The notes under the pieces are model-generated. The model did no database searches. It was not told the origin of the DNA and saw only the letters and a list, made by a program, of their open reading frames with translations. From assembly GCA_963668535.1 (NCBI GenBank), contig OY764867.1:1178001-1242000 (forward strand): DNA of 64,000 bases. The letters are read 5' to 3'. The DNA is from F22 sp963668535. Its GTDB lineage: Bacteria; Bacteroidota; Bacteroidia; Bacteroidales; Bacteroidaceae. The translations under genes and the position numbers were made by a program. Positions within the stretch are counted from its first letter, which is position 1. Each line of letters begins with the position of its first letter. Shown one piece after another: positions 42,099 to 52,078 of this stretch.

Positions 42099-43250
42099 TT
42101 ATTGATACACACGAATGTAATCAATCAACATTTCACATTGCGTAAAACTACTTGGTATGGGTCCACCAGCTCCTCCCCAATTACCACCCATAGCGATATT
42201 GAAGATAAAGAAGAACGGTTGATTAAAGGGCCAATCAGTATTCGTCATTGTAGGTGGAGTATATGTATATATCTTCTTATCATCTACAGAGAATGTAATA
42301 TTAGTAGGTGTCCACTCACAAATATATACATGAAAATCGGTAGACACGCCAGCTATAGTAGAATATGCAGTATTCACGGTTGCCCCATGACTACCTGTGG
42401 TATGCAAAGAGTGATGAATCACATCTTGATCATATCCCACGTGTTCCATAATATCAATCTCCCCACATGCAGGCCATTCAACAGTTGAGATATTGCTACC
42501 CAACATCCAAATAGCTGGCCAAGTTCCAATACCAGAGGGTAACTGGGCTCTTATCTCGAAACGTCCATACTGAAATTCATGAAGCCCTTTTGTGGTCAAA
42601 CGGGCTGAAGTATAATCGCATCCTTCCATGGATTGACGTTTTGCTATAATATGTAACATACCATCCTTCACATAGGCATTCTCATTGCTATTGGTATAAT
42701 ACTGCAATTCAGCATTACCCCAACCATTTCCACCGATTTCTTGATTATAGTCGGCTGTAGGCACATCACCATCTTTTTCAAACTCATCAGCATAAACCAA
42801 TGTAGAATAGTCTGCATCTGTAGCAACACTTAAGGTTTGATCCTTAAAACTTTCACCAGTTGTTGCCCCTTCCCCTTTACTCACATAGACACGTACAGTC
42901 ACCTTTTTACTTATTGATGCATTATCTGCATTAAAAGCCGTTACGGTCACTGTATAATCATTTGTCCCAGGTGTTGTAAAAGTATATATTTTCCGTCCAT
43001 CTTGGGCTGCTTCAGTAGTTCCATTCAAAGTAAAGGTATATGTTGTTGCATCAGTAGCCGATGCCACAAATTTCACAACACCTGAACCATCACCCGCTGG
43101 ATTTGTAGCCGTTGCACCGACCACCACATAATCCACAGCCAAATTCATAGGAGCAGCAATCGCTTTATCACTACTTCCTCCACAGCTAGTGAATGGAAAA
43201 GCCATGAATACAGTCAACAACCATGGGAGCATCTTATTTATTTTTATCAT
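42099..43250 (-). CDS. GH16 endo-beta-glucanase lipoprotein (laminarinase-like)
   Basis: This exported endo-acting glycoside hydrolase family 16 enzyme probably cleaves beta-1,3- or mixed-linkage glucan at the cell surface. The N-terminus is a lipoprotein signal (LLTVFMAFPFTSCGG, C23). A PKD/Ig-like beta domain occupies about 30-125, and the GH16 jelly roll starts near 150 (LVYADEFEKDG). The catalytic motif is EIDIME, with nucleophile E264 and acid/base E269, in the ExDxxE form. The bulky methionine insertion variant is typical of laminarinases and lichenases. It is the last gene of the SusC/D operon. Confidence 0.93.
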   Translation of the reverse strand: MIKINKMLPWLLTVFMAFPFTSCGGSSDKAIAAPMNLAVDYVVVGATATNPAGDGSGVVKFVASATDATTYTFTLNGTTEAAQDGRKIYTFTTPGTNDYTVTVTAFNADNASISKKVTVRVYVSKGEGATTGESFKDQTLSVATDADYSTLVYADEFEKDGDVPTADYNQEIGGNGWGNAELQYYTNSNENAYVKDGMLHIIAKRQSMEGCDYTSARLTTKGLHEFQYGRFEIRAQLPSGIGTWPAIWMLGSNISTVEWPACGEIDIMEHVGYDQDVIHHSLHTTGSHGATVNTAYSTIAGVSTDFHVYICEWTPTNITFSVDDKKIYTYTPPTMTNTDWPFNQPFFFIFNIAMGGNWGGAGGPIPSSFTQCEMLIDYIRVYQ

Positions 43251-43288
43251 AATTATCTACTTGTAATTAGGTGAAGAGCATTCACACA

Positions 43289-45553
43289 TTATTGTACAAC
43301 AAAATTCACAGGCTGACCAGATGCAGAATTAGGTGCAATCCAAGCACGGAACTCACCCGCCTCAACCTCGTGTTTCATATCACGAGTCCAAAAAGCAAGT
43401 TCACTAATAGGCAACTCAAATTCTACATTTTTTGTTTCACCAGGAGCAATCGACACCCGTGCAAAACGCTTCAATTCTTTCACTGGACGAGTCACACTAG
43501 CACAGCGATCTTGAATATACAATTGTACAACTTCTGTGGCTTTAATTTTACCTGTATTCTTTACTGTAGCAGTTAGTTTTAGTACATCATCTTTGCCTAA
43601 TGTAGTAGCAGACAGATGCACCGGTCCATATTCGAATGTTGTGTAAGAAAGTCCATAACCAAACGGTAACAATGGAGTTTCACCAGCATCTAAGTAGAAG
43701 CTACGACACCCTGTTGATGTTTGTCCTGGCTTCAATGGAATATCATATAATAGTTGCTCGTGACCATTAGAAGGACGGCCTGTATTATGATGATTATAAT
43801 AAATTGGAACCTGTCCAACCATTCTTGGGAACGACAATGGTGTCTTGCCGCTTGGAACAGCATCCCCCATCAACAATTCGGCCAAAGCAGGACCACCCAT
43901 AGTACCAGGATGGAAACTATACAACATGGCATCGGATTCATTCAATTGTTTTTCTATAGTCAGTGGTCGACCAGCTATCACAACCGATACAAGTGGCGTT
44001 TTTACTTTACTTAATGCTTCAATCATATCCCCTTGAGCACCAACTAGATCTAAATTGGCCAAGCTATGTGCTTCACCTGAAAGAATGGCTTCTTCACCAA
44101 CAAATGCTATAACAACATCAGCACGACGTGCAGCAGCCACAGCGGCAGAAATACCTCGGGTACTGCGGTCACGAGAATAGGATAAGACAGGCATATAGTC
44201 AATTTTGACACGGTCACCATACTGTTTACGTAATGCAGCAAGTGGGGTTACTGTATGTGATTCTTCTCCATCAAAAGCCCATGTACCCATTTGTTCATAA
44301 GGAGCATCAGCCATAGGTCCAACGACAAGTATTCGTTTAACGGAAGACTTAATGGGAAGTACATTATTCTTATTTTTTATCAAGATTGCACTTTCAATTG
44401 CTGCTTCTTTAGCAGCCGCTAAACTCGTTGGGGCATACATCATAGAAGCTTTGTGCACATCAACATAAGGATTTTCAAAAAGGCCTAATTTGAATTTAAT
44501 ACGCAATACATTTCGTACTGCCTCATCTACAGCCGATTTGCTCAATCCTTTCTCAATAAGTTTATCTACCGGATTTGTAGCCAAAACCCAACTGGCCATT
44601 TCCATATCTACACCAGCATTGACTGCCATAGCGGCTGCGGTCAGTTTGTCTGGAGCCACACCATGTACAACCAATTCAGCAATAGTACCCCAATCGGTCA
44701 CAACAAAACCATTAAAATTCCACTCGTCTCGAAGGACTGTTTTTAAAATAAATGGATTGGCAGACGACGGTATCCCATCATTGTCATTGAAAGATGTCAT
44801 AATCGTTGCTGCACCAGCATCTACAGACGCTTTAAATGGTGGCAAATAGACATTGCGCAAGACACGTTCTGGAATAAAAGTAGAGTTGTAATCTCTACCA
44901 CTTTCACAAGCACCATATCCTACAAAATGTTTCACACAGGCTGCCATACTAGATGGATCAGCTAGATCATCTCCTTGATATCCACGTACAGTAGCTGCCC
45001 CCATAACACTTGTTAGATATACATCTTCACCATAACCTTCTGCAATTCGTCCCCAACGAGCATCACGAGCTATATCTACCATAGGAGAGAATGTCCAACG
45101 GACGCCTGCAGCAGTGGCCTCAATAGAGGCGACACGAGCTCCTATACGTGCAATTTCGGGATTGAACGTAGCAGCTTGTCCAATAGGGATGGGGAAAATT
45201 GTTTTAAATCCATGAATCACATCACGTCCAATCAATATCGGAATATGGTGTTTGCTTTGCTCTACAGCCATATGTTGCAAGGCATTGATACGCACAGGAT
45301 CTACCTCATTAAGGATAGATCCAACTTTCCCATCTTTTACTAGTTGAGTGATTTCCTCAAGATTAGCAACAGAAGAGATTTGGTTCATTTGGCCTAGTTT
45401 TTCCTCAAAAGATAAAAGGGAAACCAGAGAATCCACCCGAGCCTCAATATGAGTATCCTGTTCACTTAAAGCTGTTTGATGTGCACCATCAGATGCACAA
45501 GAAGCAAATAACAAGCCGACAGCAAATGCTGATAGAGTCTTTTTTATTGTCAT
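43289..45553 (-). CDS. GH3 beta-glucosidase lipoprotein
   Basis: This exo-acting glycoside hydrolase family 3 beta-glucosidase would trim glucan oligosaccharides to glucose. It has a lipoprotein signal (FAVGLLFASCASDG), the GH3 (alpha/beta)8 domain with nucleophile D287 in GFVVTDWGTI, the KHF-x-G segment CVKHFVGYGACESGRDYN, the second alpha/beta domain (ILVVGPMADAPYEQMGTWAF) and a C-terminal fibronectin-III domain. The start at 45553 was chosen because ten residues of a longer frame (45583) precede the MTIKKTL signal sequence. Its position between the surface-binding protein and GH16 genes supports a glucan target. Confidence 0.93.
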   Translation of the reverse strand: MTIKKTLSAFAVGLLFASCASDGAHQTALSEQDTHIEARVDSLVSLLSFEEKLGQMNQISSVANLEEITQLVKDGKVGSILNEVDPVRINALQHMAVEQSKHHIPILIGRDVIHGFKTIFPIPIGQAATFNPEIARIGARVASIEATAAGVRWTFSPMVDIARDARWGRIAEGYGEDVYLTSVMGAATVRGYQGDDLADPSSMAACVKHFVGYGACESGRDYNSTFIPERVLRNVYLPPFKASVDAGAATIMTSFNDNDGIPSSANPFILKTVLRDEWNFNGFVVTDWGTIAELVVHGVAPDKLTAAAMAVNAGVDMEMASWVLATNPVDKLIEKGLSKSAVDEAVRNVLRIKFKLGLFENPYVDVHKASMMYAPTSLAAAKEAAIESAILIKNKNNVLPIKSSVKRILVVGPMADAPYEQMGTWAFDGEESHTVTPLAALRKQYGDRVKIDYMPVLSYSRDRSTRGISAAVAAARRADVVIAFVGEEAILSGEAHSLANLDLVGAQGDMIEALSKVKTPLVSVVIAGRPLTIEKQLNESDAMLYSFHPGTMGGPALAELLMGDAVPSGKTPLSFPRMVGQVPIYYNHHNTGRPSNGHEQLLYDIPLKPGQTSTGCRSFYLDAGETPLLPFGYGLSYTTFEYGPVHLSATTLGKDDVLKLTATVKNTGKIKATEVVQLYIQDRCASVTRPVKELKRFARVSIAPGETKNVEFELPISELAFWTRDMKHEVEAGEFRAWIAPNSASGQPVNFVVQ

Positions 45554-45642
45554 CTTATTTATTTTTAGAATATATAGTTCCATTCTTTACATGCAATGTG
45601 GGGCATACAGACACCGTACACCCCACATTATATTATATAAGG

Positions 45643-47094
45643 CTACTCAAACGAGAAGTCATCAAAGAAGAACAAGCCAGGCATGCTATGTCCTTCACCT
45701 CCAAACTGGATGATTATTTGATCAAAATCCTGACGCTCAGCATACGCGCTGAAATCAAACGTTAATTCGATCCATTTATCTGTTTCAAGATTATCATGAG
45801 CTACCTCTGCTTGAGTAGACCAAGCATTGTCACCCAATGTGCTATCTTGTAATTTTACAACCACTTTCTTCTGTAAATTTTTCACAGCAATCCAATCACC
45901 AGCTACATCACCTTCGGTAGTATAATCATTATAACTTGGCAAGTAAACCTTCATCTTTATGGTATTTTGATCTGTCAAATCAAACTTATACCCTTGATTA
46001 GGCAACAACAAATTGCTATAAAATGAAGCTGTTTTTTCGTAAAAATAAACTTTACTTGATGTGTTAGGCGCCATTGGCAATGGATTGTCATACCCACGCT
46101 TTGTATTTGGCTCATCACCCATATCCTGAGCTGTGTATGAATAAGGTGATTTTTCCTCTTCCATATCATCGGCCATTGGCACCGCTTTCACTTCAACATG
46201 AACAACTGGTTCTACATTTAATTCCTCAGGAATTAAACGATACCACCACCCGTTAGCTGGTGTAGTTGCACTAGCACAATATAAATACATTTCAGTATCA
46301 GAAAGACTAATGATATGATAAGTCGATACACCTTGATAGTTACCAATAAACGCATTGCCTGAAAGAGTCAATGTCATATCTGTTTCATTCAGTGAAAAAG
46401 TCAAATTATCTGCTGGTACATAAGGTACATCGTAGTCATCTTGAGGAGTTGCTACGCTTCCTAGTCCAAGTTGATCAGCCCCTGTTTGGTCAGAATAAAT
46501 ATATCCATTGTTTTCCCATTTAAACTGCACATCACGCTGAATGAAAGTGTACTTTTGAGTGTACAAAGAAGTTTGATCTTTACCCATAGCTGGACATGCC
46601 CACCATGAAGGACCCGTTGATGGATCACCAGCTGGACCGACACCAAAATGCCCATCATGATATTGGTCTAACACCCATGTTTTACCGTCCAAATCATCTG
46701 GACCACCAGTCAATGCACGATAGTTTGGAGTATCTAACAATGAAAAATCATCATTGGCTATAGTTATTGTCTGAGTTGTAGAAACGGAGCCACCCTTTGT
46801 GTATAATGTCATTGTGACAACATAGTCGCCCGCAAATGGATAATCTGTACTAGCCGTACTCCCCTTGGCAGTCGACCCATTACCGAAGTTCCACAAGGCC
46901 ACTCCACTCGTAGCTGATGTATTGGAAAAGTCTACACGATTAGGTATAGCACTTTGTGGAGTAGCCGAGAAGGTTATACTAGAAACCTCAGGAGTAGTTC
47001 CCAGACTGTAATCATCGGCAGTATTTGCCGAACAACCAGCAAATATCAAAGCAGCAAATAGTACGATTGCTGTAAATAAGCTATTTTTTTTCAT
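45643..47094 (-). CDS. PKD-domain surface glycan-binding lipoprotein
   Basis: This probable surface glycan-binding protein (SusE/F position) has a lipobox FAGC and a PKD domain of about 80 residues (FSATPQSAIPNRVDFSNTSA, then WNFGNGSTAKG). A central beta-rich region with many tryptophans follows (PSWWACPAMGKDQTS, WKWE-like segments). The C-terminal ~130 residues form a carbohydrate-binding-like beta domain ending FFDDFSFE. It is 483 residues long and encoded directly after SusD. Similar PKD-containing proteins accompany beta-1,3-glucan loci in Bacteroides. Binding residues cannot be assigned by eye. Confidence 0.85.
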   Translation of the reverse strand: MKKNSLFTAIVLFAALIFAGCSANTADDYSLGTTPEVSSITFSATPQSAIPNRVDFSNTSATSGVALWNFGNGSTAKGSTASTDYPFAGDYVVTMTLYTKGGSVSTTQTITIANDDFSLLDTPNYRALTGGPDDLDGKTWVLDQYHDGHFGVGPAGDPSTGPSWWACPAMGKDQTSLYTQKYTFIQRDVQFKWENNGYIYSDQTGADQLGLGSVATPQDDYDVPYVPADNLTFSLNETDMTLTLSGNAFIGNYQGVSTYHIISLSDTEMYLYCASATTPANGWWYRLIPEELNVEPVVHVEVKAVPMADDMEEEKSPYSYTAQDMGDEPNTKRGYDNPLPMAPNTSSKVYFYEKTASFYSNLLLPNQGYKFDLTDQNTIKMKVYLPSYNDYTTEGDVAGDWIAVKNLQKKVVVKLQDSTLGDNAWSTQAEVAHDNLETDKWIELTFDFSAYAERQDFDQIIIQFGGEGHSMPGLFFFDDFSFE

Positions 47095-47114
47095 TATATT
47101 CTGATATTAAGCTA

Positions 47115-48641
47115 TTAAGGATTTTGTTGCAGTGGATACTCTGTACCTGCTGTTTTATCAATTTCAGCTTGTGGTATAGGTAAATACTTTTGTGTATCAG
47201 ACCACGTACGTTGACTAACACCATTGTTGTCATTCAAGACACTTGTATCTCCCCAACGCACTAGGTCCCAGAAACGCATACCTTCACCTAAGAACTCACG
47301 ACGACGTTCTAATTTAATGCTTTCATCGCTAGGTGTAATATCATTGACTTCACCAAAGGCACGCTTACGTACGTCATTAAGACACTGAGCTGCTGTAACA
47401 CCTTCTACCGCCGATTGACCATTCATAATAATCATTTCGGCATAGTTCAACAATGTTTCTGCATAACGGAAAATACGTACATTATTACAGTAATTCAAAT
47501 CCACATCCCCAGGAGGAGGATTATAACCGACACGTGCACAGTATTTAGCAAGAAACAATCCAGTATCTTGAAAACGAGCGGTGTATGTACCCTCTTCAAA
47601 CTGGTTAATAGAGGCATCTTTACGCAAATCACCTTCTTCATAAATAGCTAATGCAGCAGGTCGCACAGGAGCAAATCCCCAACCACCCTTAGGGGTACCT
47701 TTTAAGGCGTCTGCATCCACTTTAAGGTCATTAGGAGATATAAAGGCTGGTAGATTGGTACCATAGCCACCCCAACCTGATCCCCAAGTTTTTCCTTCAG
47801 GGATCTGGTTACTTTCAAAGATAGAACCTGAGCCCCACTCCCCTTCGTCGAGGAAGATTTCCCCAGGAGGTGTATCTAAAGTATATACACCACTTTTAAT
47901 GATTTCAGCCATATCCGATGTGACTTGCGCATATTTACTTGCATCTTTTTGATACATCACAACACGAGCACGAAGCATCAAAGCAGCCGCACGATTTACT
48001 CGACCAAGCGCAGCACCAGTAGTGCGCATAGGCATTGACCCTTCTTCACATGCAATATCAAGATCTGCCATGATTTTAGCATAAATCTCATCTGCAGTAT
48101 ATTGAGGAGCTACATAGGGAGCCTCTAATGGTTTTTCAAAATAAGGAACATTTCCCCAGAATTTCCAAAGCCAGTGCATATAATAGGCACGAAGAAAGTG
48201 TGCCTCAGCTTTGTATTGAGCCAATTTTGCGTCATCAACGTCAATGGCATTTTCACAAGCTGTGATCACATTGTTAGAACGGGCAAGACCATTGTACAAG
48301 ACAGACCAAATACCATCAAAGTTATCAGTAGGAGTTGCTTCAAACTGCGACAACAAGTACAACTGACGTTGGTCACCTGCATCACCACCACCCTTGTATA
48401 TATCATCTGAACGTAGGTCGCTCATCAAAACCAAAGAGTTGTAATTTTGATTAGCATAACTATCCAACAATAAAGGTTGGTAGGCTGCACCTAGATTTGA
48501 AAGGATTGCCCCTTCCGTCGCTGGCCCACCTGCTTCTTGACTTGAAGTAGGGGCATTGGTTAAGAAATCGTCGCTACAACTGGTCATTCCAGTAAAGAAG
48601 GCGAAAACCAAACCGAATAGCATATATTTTTTCATCTTCAT
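47115..48641 (-). CDS. SusD/RagB family outer-membrane glycan-binding lipoprotein
   Basis: This SusD-like lipoprotein caps the SusC channel and captures glycan at the cell surface. The signal peptide ends at lipobox MTSC, followed by SDDFL and TNAPTSSQ, a typical SusD start. The TPR-like helices appear around NNVITACENAI and KAEAHFLRAYYMHWLWKFWG. The C-terminal SusD block contains RRREFLGEGMRFWDLVRWG, and the end ELD-like YLPIPQAEIDKTAG is canonical. The ATG at 48641 is chosen, with alternatives at 48662 and 48635. It lies a few bases after susC. Confidence 0.95.
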   Translation of the reverse strand: MKMKKYMLFGLVFAFFTGMTSCSDDFLTNAPTSSQEAGGPATEGAILSNLGAAYQPLLLDSYANQNYNSLVLMSDLRSDDIYKGGGDAGDQRQLYLLSQFEATPTDNFDGIWSVLYNGLARSNNVITACENAIDVDDAKLAQYKAEAHFLRAYYMHWLWKFWGNVPYFEKPLEAPYVAPQYTADEIYAKIMADLDIACEEGSMPMRTTGAALGRVNRAAALMLRARVVMYQKDASKYAQVTSDMAEIIKSGVYTLDTPPGEIFLDEGEWGSGSIFESNQIPEGKTWGSGWGGYGTNLPAFISPNDLKVDADALKGTPKGGWGFAPVRPAALAIYEEGDLRKDASINQFEEGTYTARFQDTGLFLAKYCARVGYNPPPGDVDLNYCNNVRIFRYAETLLNYAEMIIMNGQSAVEGVTAAQCLNDVRKRAFGEVNDITPSDESIKLERRREFLGEGMRFWDLVRWGDTSVLNDNNGVSQRTWSDTQKYLPIPQAEIDKTAGTEYPLQQNP

Positions 48642-48665
48642 TTTCTTTTTTATGTGGTTCATGGA

Positions 48666-51600
48666 TTAGAATACAATATTAGCACCTATTGAAATCGTAC
48701 GAGCTTGTGGGTATCCACCGCGATCAATACCGATTGTGGTGTAACTACCTGATGCAATTTCAGGGTCATAACCAGTATAATCTGTAAACGTCAACAAGTT
48801 TTCACCGCTTACAAACAAACGTACTTTTTGTAGTGTGGCCTTGCTTACGATAGATTTAGGCAATGTATATCCTAAAGTAGCTGTCTTTAAGCGCAAGTAA
48901 CTTCCATCTTTCACGTATAGATCTGAAGATGCCCAGTTACCATTAGGATTGCTATTTGTCATACGTGGGATACGATTACTAGTACCTTCACCAATCCAAC
49001 GATCCAAGATCCAAGCTGGACGGTTCATTGCAGGGATATCGCCACGCATGGAAAAGTCATAAATATCGTTGCCATATGATCCTTGGAAAAACAGATTCAA
49101 ATCAAAGCCTTTATACTCCGCTCCAACTGTTACTCCATATGTCCAATCTGGCATACCCTTACCAATTTTCACTTTATCATCATCAGTAATTTTTCCATCA
49201 CCATTTGTATCCACAAAACGAACATCACCAGGTTCAGCTTTTGGTTGCATCAACTCACCTGATTTATTAACGTAAGCTGCAACTTCTGCGTCATTCTGGA
49301 AAAGGCCATTGGTTTTATACCCATAAAAATAAGGGAATACTTCGCCATTTTTACCTTTTACATAGCTACCAAGACCAGACGCACCTCCTGTTTCATAAAT
49401 CATCTCACCACTTTCATTACCCATGTTGATGAGTTTATTCTGCAAATAAGAGGCATTAGCTGAGATGTAGTAATTAACTCCACCGATATTGTCTTTCCAA
49501 CCAAGTTCAAATTCAAGTCCCCAGTTTTCCATATCTCCAGCATTGGCAGTTGGTGCCCCTTGTCCAACATATGAAGGAATAGGTTGTTCCATCAACATAC
49601 CTTTTGTATCTTTCTTAAAGTAGTCAAAGCCAAAAGTCAAAGCAGAGTTAAAGAATCGTGCCTCAAAACCAAGGTCAAGTTGTTCACTTTCTTCCCATTT
49701 TACATCAGGGTTGGAAAGATTAGCTGGTGAACTACCATATTGCATCGTTCCTGAATTAGAATCATCTGCAACCTTGTATCCGCCACCGAAATAGTAGTTT
49801 TGGCCACCAGACATCAGTGCTGTATATTTGAAAGCACCAATATTTTCATTCCCATTTTTACCCCAACTTGCACGAAGCTTTAACGCATTGAACCATTCAG
49901 GACGATTGGACATAAATGCTTCGTTTGTGACATTCCATCCTAAAGAAAAGGCTGGGAATATAGCCCACTTATGTGATGGACCAAAGTTGGATGAACCATC
50001 GCGACGTACGGTAGCTTGGAAAATATATCGTTCATCATAGTTATAATCTACACGGCCAAAATAAGAAGCTAAAGAAGAGAAGTTTAGGCCTCCAGTTCCA
50101 CCCCAAAGTACAGAATCATCTTCATCAGCAATTGCACTATCAATATTTGCTTTTCCTGGCACTGTTTCAAGCAAATCAAAATCAGTTCCTCCTAGATTGC
50201 GAGAAGTGTACTTCTGAGCAGATTGTCCAAGGACCACGCTAAAATTATGTTTATCTATTGTTTTCTTGTATGTCAAAACATTTTCGACTTGCCACTTGAA
50301 ACCTCTATTCATTTGGCTACCGACTGAACTTTGAGTGATATCTTTACCTTGAGTAGCTAAGAAATAAGGGAATGTGTACCCGTCATTGCCCCAAAAAGCA
50401 AGATCCACACCATAGCTAGTTTTGAACTTCAGACCTTCCATAATGTCCAGTTCTGCCCAGAAGCTACCAACAAACTTGTCATCTGTATATTGTGTACTAC
50501 TAGGCATATTCAACATCGCAACAGGATTGGCAATTTCTTGGAAACCTGATGGTGGAATACTAAACACGCGACCTCTAGAATCGGTTACTGCATATGGATG
50601 GCTAGCTAATATTTCAGCTGCAGTTGTTTCATCTGCATATACAGGAATCAGTGGACTAAATGCTAATGCAGATCCTAGGATAGACCCATATTCAGAGTTT
50701 GTTTCAACTCCGTGAGATTTAGAACGAGAATAACCTACATTGACCCCTACTCGTACTTTATTCAACCACTTACGTGATTTTTCGTCTAAAATAGTATATG
50801 TGGAATTTGTACGTAAAGACCAACGGTTGTAATCTGATTTATCATAATCTCCTCCAACAATACCTTCTTGATTAAAATAACCTAAAGACAGGTAATAGTT
50901 CATCTTTTCAGTAGCCCCACTAATACTCATTTGATGGCTAACGACGGGAGCATCTTTATTGAAGGTTTCATCCTGCCAATTTGTACCTTTACCCACATAA
51001 TTATTGATTGTTTCTTGAGAATAGCGAGGGCTACCTCCATCATTAATCAACGCTTCGTTCATGATGGTCATATATTCCTTAGCATTCAAAACTTCTTTCT
51101 TTTTCCAAGCGTTTTGAACACCATATGTAAAATCGTAGCTTATGGTCGCTTTTTTTGCTCCACCTTTACCACCGTCACCACTCTTGGTTGTTACAAGTAC
51201 AACTCCATTGGCAGCACGTGCACCATAGATTGCGGCAGAAGCTGCATCTTTTAGAATTTCGACACTAGCAATATCTACAGGATTCAGATAATTGATACCG
51301 CCATCAACGGCCATACCATCCACAATATAAAGAGGGTCTGAATTATTGATAGTACCGATACCACGAATGCGTACTTTAGAATCGGCACCTGGCTGACCAG
51401 AAGACTGGGTAATCTGTACACCAGAGACTTTACCTTTCAAGGCATCTTCTACGCGCGAAGGTTTTGTGGCGTTTAGATCTTTAGCAGTTACACGACTAAT
51501 TGCTGCTGTCACTACACTCTTTTTTTGAACGCCATATCCTACGACTACAACCTCGTCCAAAACTTTAGTGTCTTCTTGCATCACAACCTTAAAGTGACGC

Positions 51601-51857
51601 TGTGTTCCAACAACGACTTCTTGGTTTTTGTAGCCAACATACTTGAGCTGAATGACAGCTCCATTAGTTACAGTCAATTTGAAATTACCATCAAGATCGG
51701 TGATGGTACCGTTTGTTGTGCCTTTCTCAAGCACGTTCACGCCAATAAGTGGCAAATCATCTGCTGCAGAAACGACAGTACCCGTTACTTGCATTTTTTG
51801 TGCAAAAGCGGGTAATGTACAAAGCAGCACAAGTAAGAACGACATGATCTTTCTCAT
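48666..51857 (-). CDS. SusC/RagA family TonB-dependent outer-membrane glycan transporter
   Basis: This outer-membrane TonB-dependent channel of 1063 residues would import glucan oligosaccharides. A signal peptide (SFLLVLLCTLPAFAQ) is followed by the carboxypeptidase-D-like domain VTGTVVSAADDLPLIGVNVL (about 22-105) and then the TonB box region DEVVVVGYGVQKK. The plug has the SusC signature PLYIVDGMAVDG and VEILKDAASAAIYGARAANG, and the 22-strand barrel ends in IGANIVF with a terminal aromatic residue. It is the first gene of the operon susC-susD-PKD protein-GH3-GH16. A promoter and three phased TTGACGT repeats lie upstream. Confidence 0.96.
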   Translation of the reverse strand: MRKIMSFLLVLLCTLPAFAQKMQVTGTVVSAADDLPLIGVNVLEKGTTNGTITDLDGNFKLTVTNGAVIQLKYVGYKNQEVVVGTQRHFKVVMQEDTKVLDEVVVVGYGVQKKSVVTAAISRVTAKDLNATKPSRVEDALKGKVSGVQITQSSGQPGADSKVRIRGIGTINNSDPLYIVDGMAVDGGINYLNPVDIASVEILKDAASAAIYGARAANGVVLVTTKSGDGGKGGAKKATISYDFTYGVQNAWKKKEVLNAKEYMTIMNEALINDGGSPRYSQETINNYVGKGTNWQDETFNKDAPVVSHQMSISGATEKMNYYLSLGYFNQEGIVGGDYDKSDYNRWSLRTNSTYTILDEKSRKWLNKVRVGVNVGYSRSKSHGVETNSEYGSILGSALAFSPLIPVYADETTAAEILASHPYAVTDSRGRVFSIPPSGFQEIANPVAMLNMPSSTQYTDDKFVGSFWAELDIMEGLKFKTSYGVDLAFWGNDGYTFPYFLATQGKDITQSSVGSQMNRGFKWQVENVLTYKKTIDKHNFSVVLGQSAQKYTSRNLGGTDFDLLETVPGKANIDSAIADEDDSVLWGGTGGLNFSSLASYFGRVDYNYDERYIFQATVRRDGSSNFGPSHKWAIFPAFSLGWNVTNEAFMSNRPEWFNALKLRASWGKNGNENIGAFKYTALMSGGQNYYFGGGYKVADDSNSGTMQYGSSPANLSNPDVKWEESEQLDLGFEARFFNSALTFGFDYFKKDTKGMLMEQPIPSYVGQGAPTANAGDMENWGLEFELGWKDNIGGVNYYISANASYLQNKLINMGNESGEMIYETGGASGLGSYVKGKNGEVFPYFYGYKTNGLFQNDAEVAAYVNKSGELMQPKAEPGDVRFVDTNGDGKITDDDKVKIGKGMPDWTYGVTVGAEYKGFDLNLFFQGSYGNDIYDFSMRGDIPAMNRPAWILDRWIGEGTSNRIPRMTNSNPNGNWASSDLYVKDGSYLRLKTATLGYTLPKSIVSKATLQKVRLFVSGENLLTFTDYTGYDPEIASGSYTTIGIDRGGYPQARTISIGANIVF

Positions 51858-51919
51858 ACTCGTGTGTATTAAATTAGGTAGTTAACAATTATGGATGGTG
51901 ATTTAGTCCCATCCCAATG

Positions 51920-51950
51920 CAAACATAACACATCAAGTAATAATAGTCAA
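51920..51950 (-). promoter_or_regulatory. Promoter of the beta-glucan utilisation operon
   Basis: On the minus strand TTG (51950-51948), a 20-bp spacer and TATGTTTG (51927-51920) form a Bacteroidota promoter, leaving a leader of about 60 nt before susC. Confidence 0.65.
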
Positions 51951-51960
51951 GTAAAAACAT

Positions 51961-52011
51961 ACGTCAAAAATACTTCATAGTATATTTTTATTTACGTCAA
52001 ACACACGTCAA
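51961..52011 (-). promoter_or_regulatory. Three helically phased TTGACGT repeats
   Basis: On the minus strand TTGACGT occurs at 52011-52005, 52000-51994 and 51967-51961. The spacings are 11 and 33 bp, or one and three DNA turns, so all copies face the same side of the helix. The nearest copy starts 40 bp upstream of the -7 element. The LuxR-type regulator encoded next door is the natural candidate to bind here. Confidence 0.55.
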
Positions 52012-52078
52012 CAGAAAGAAAAAAACTAATAGTCAGTATATTAAACATAACACAACAACACTTGATAGACATCAAATA

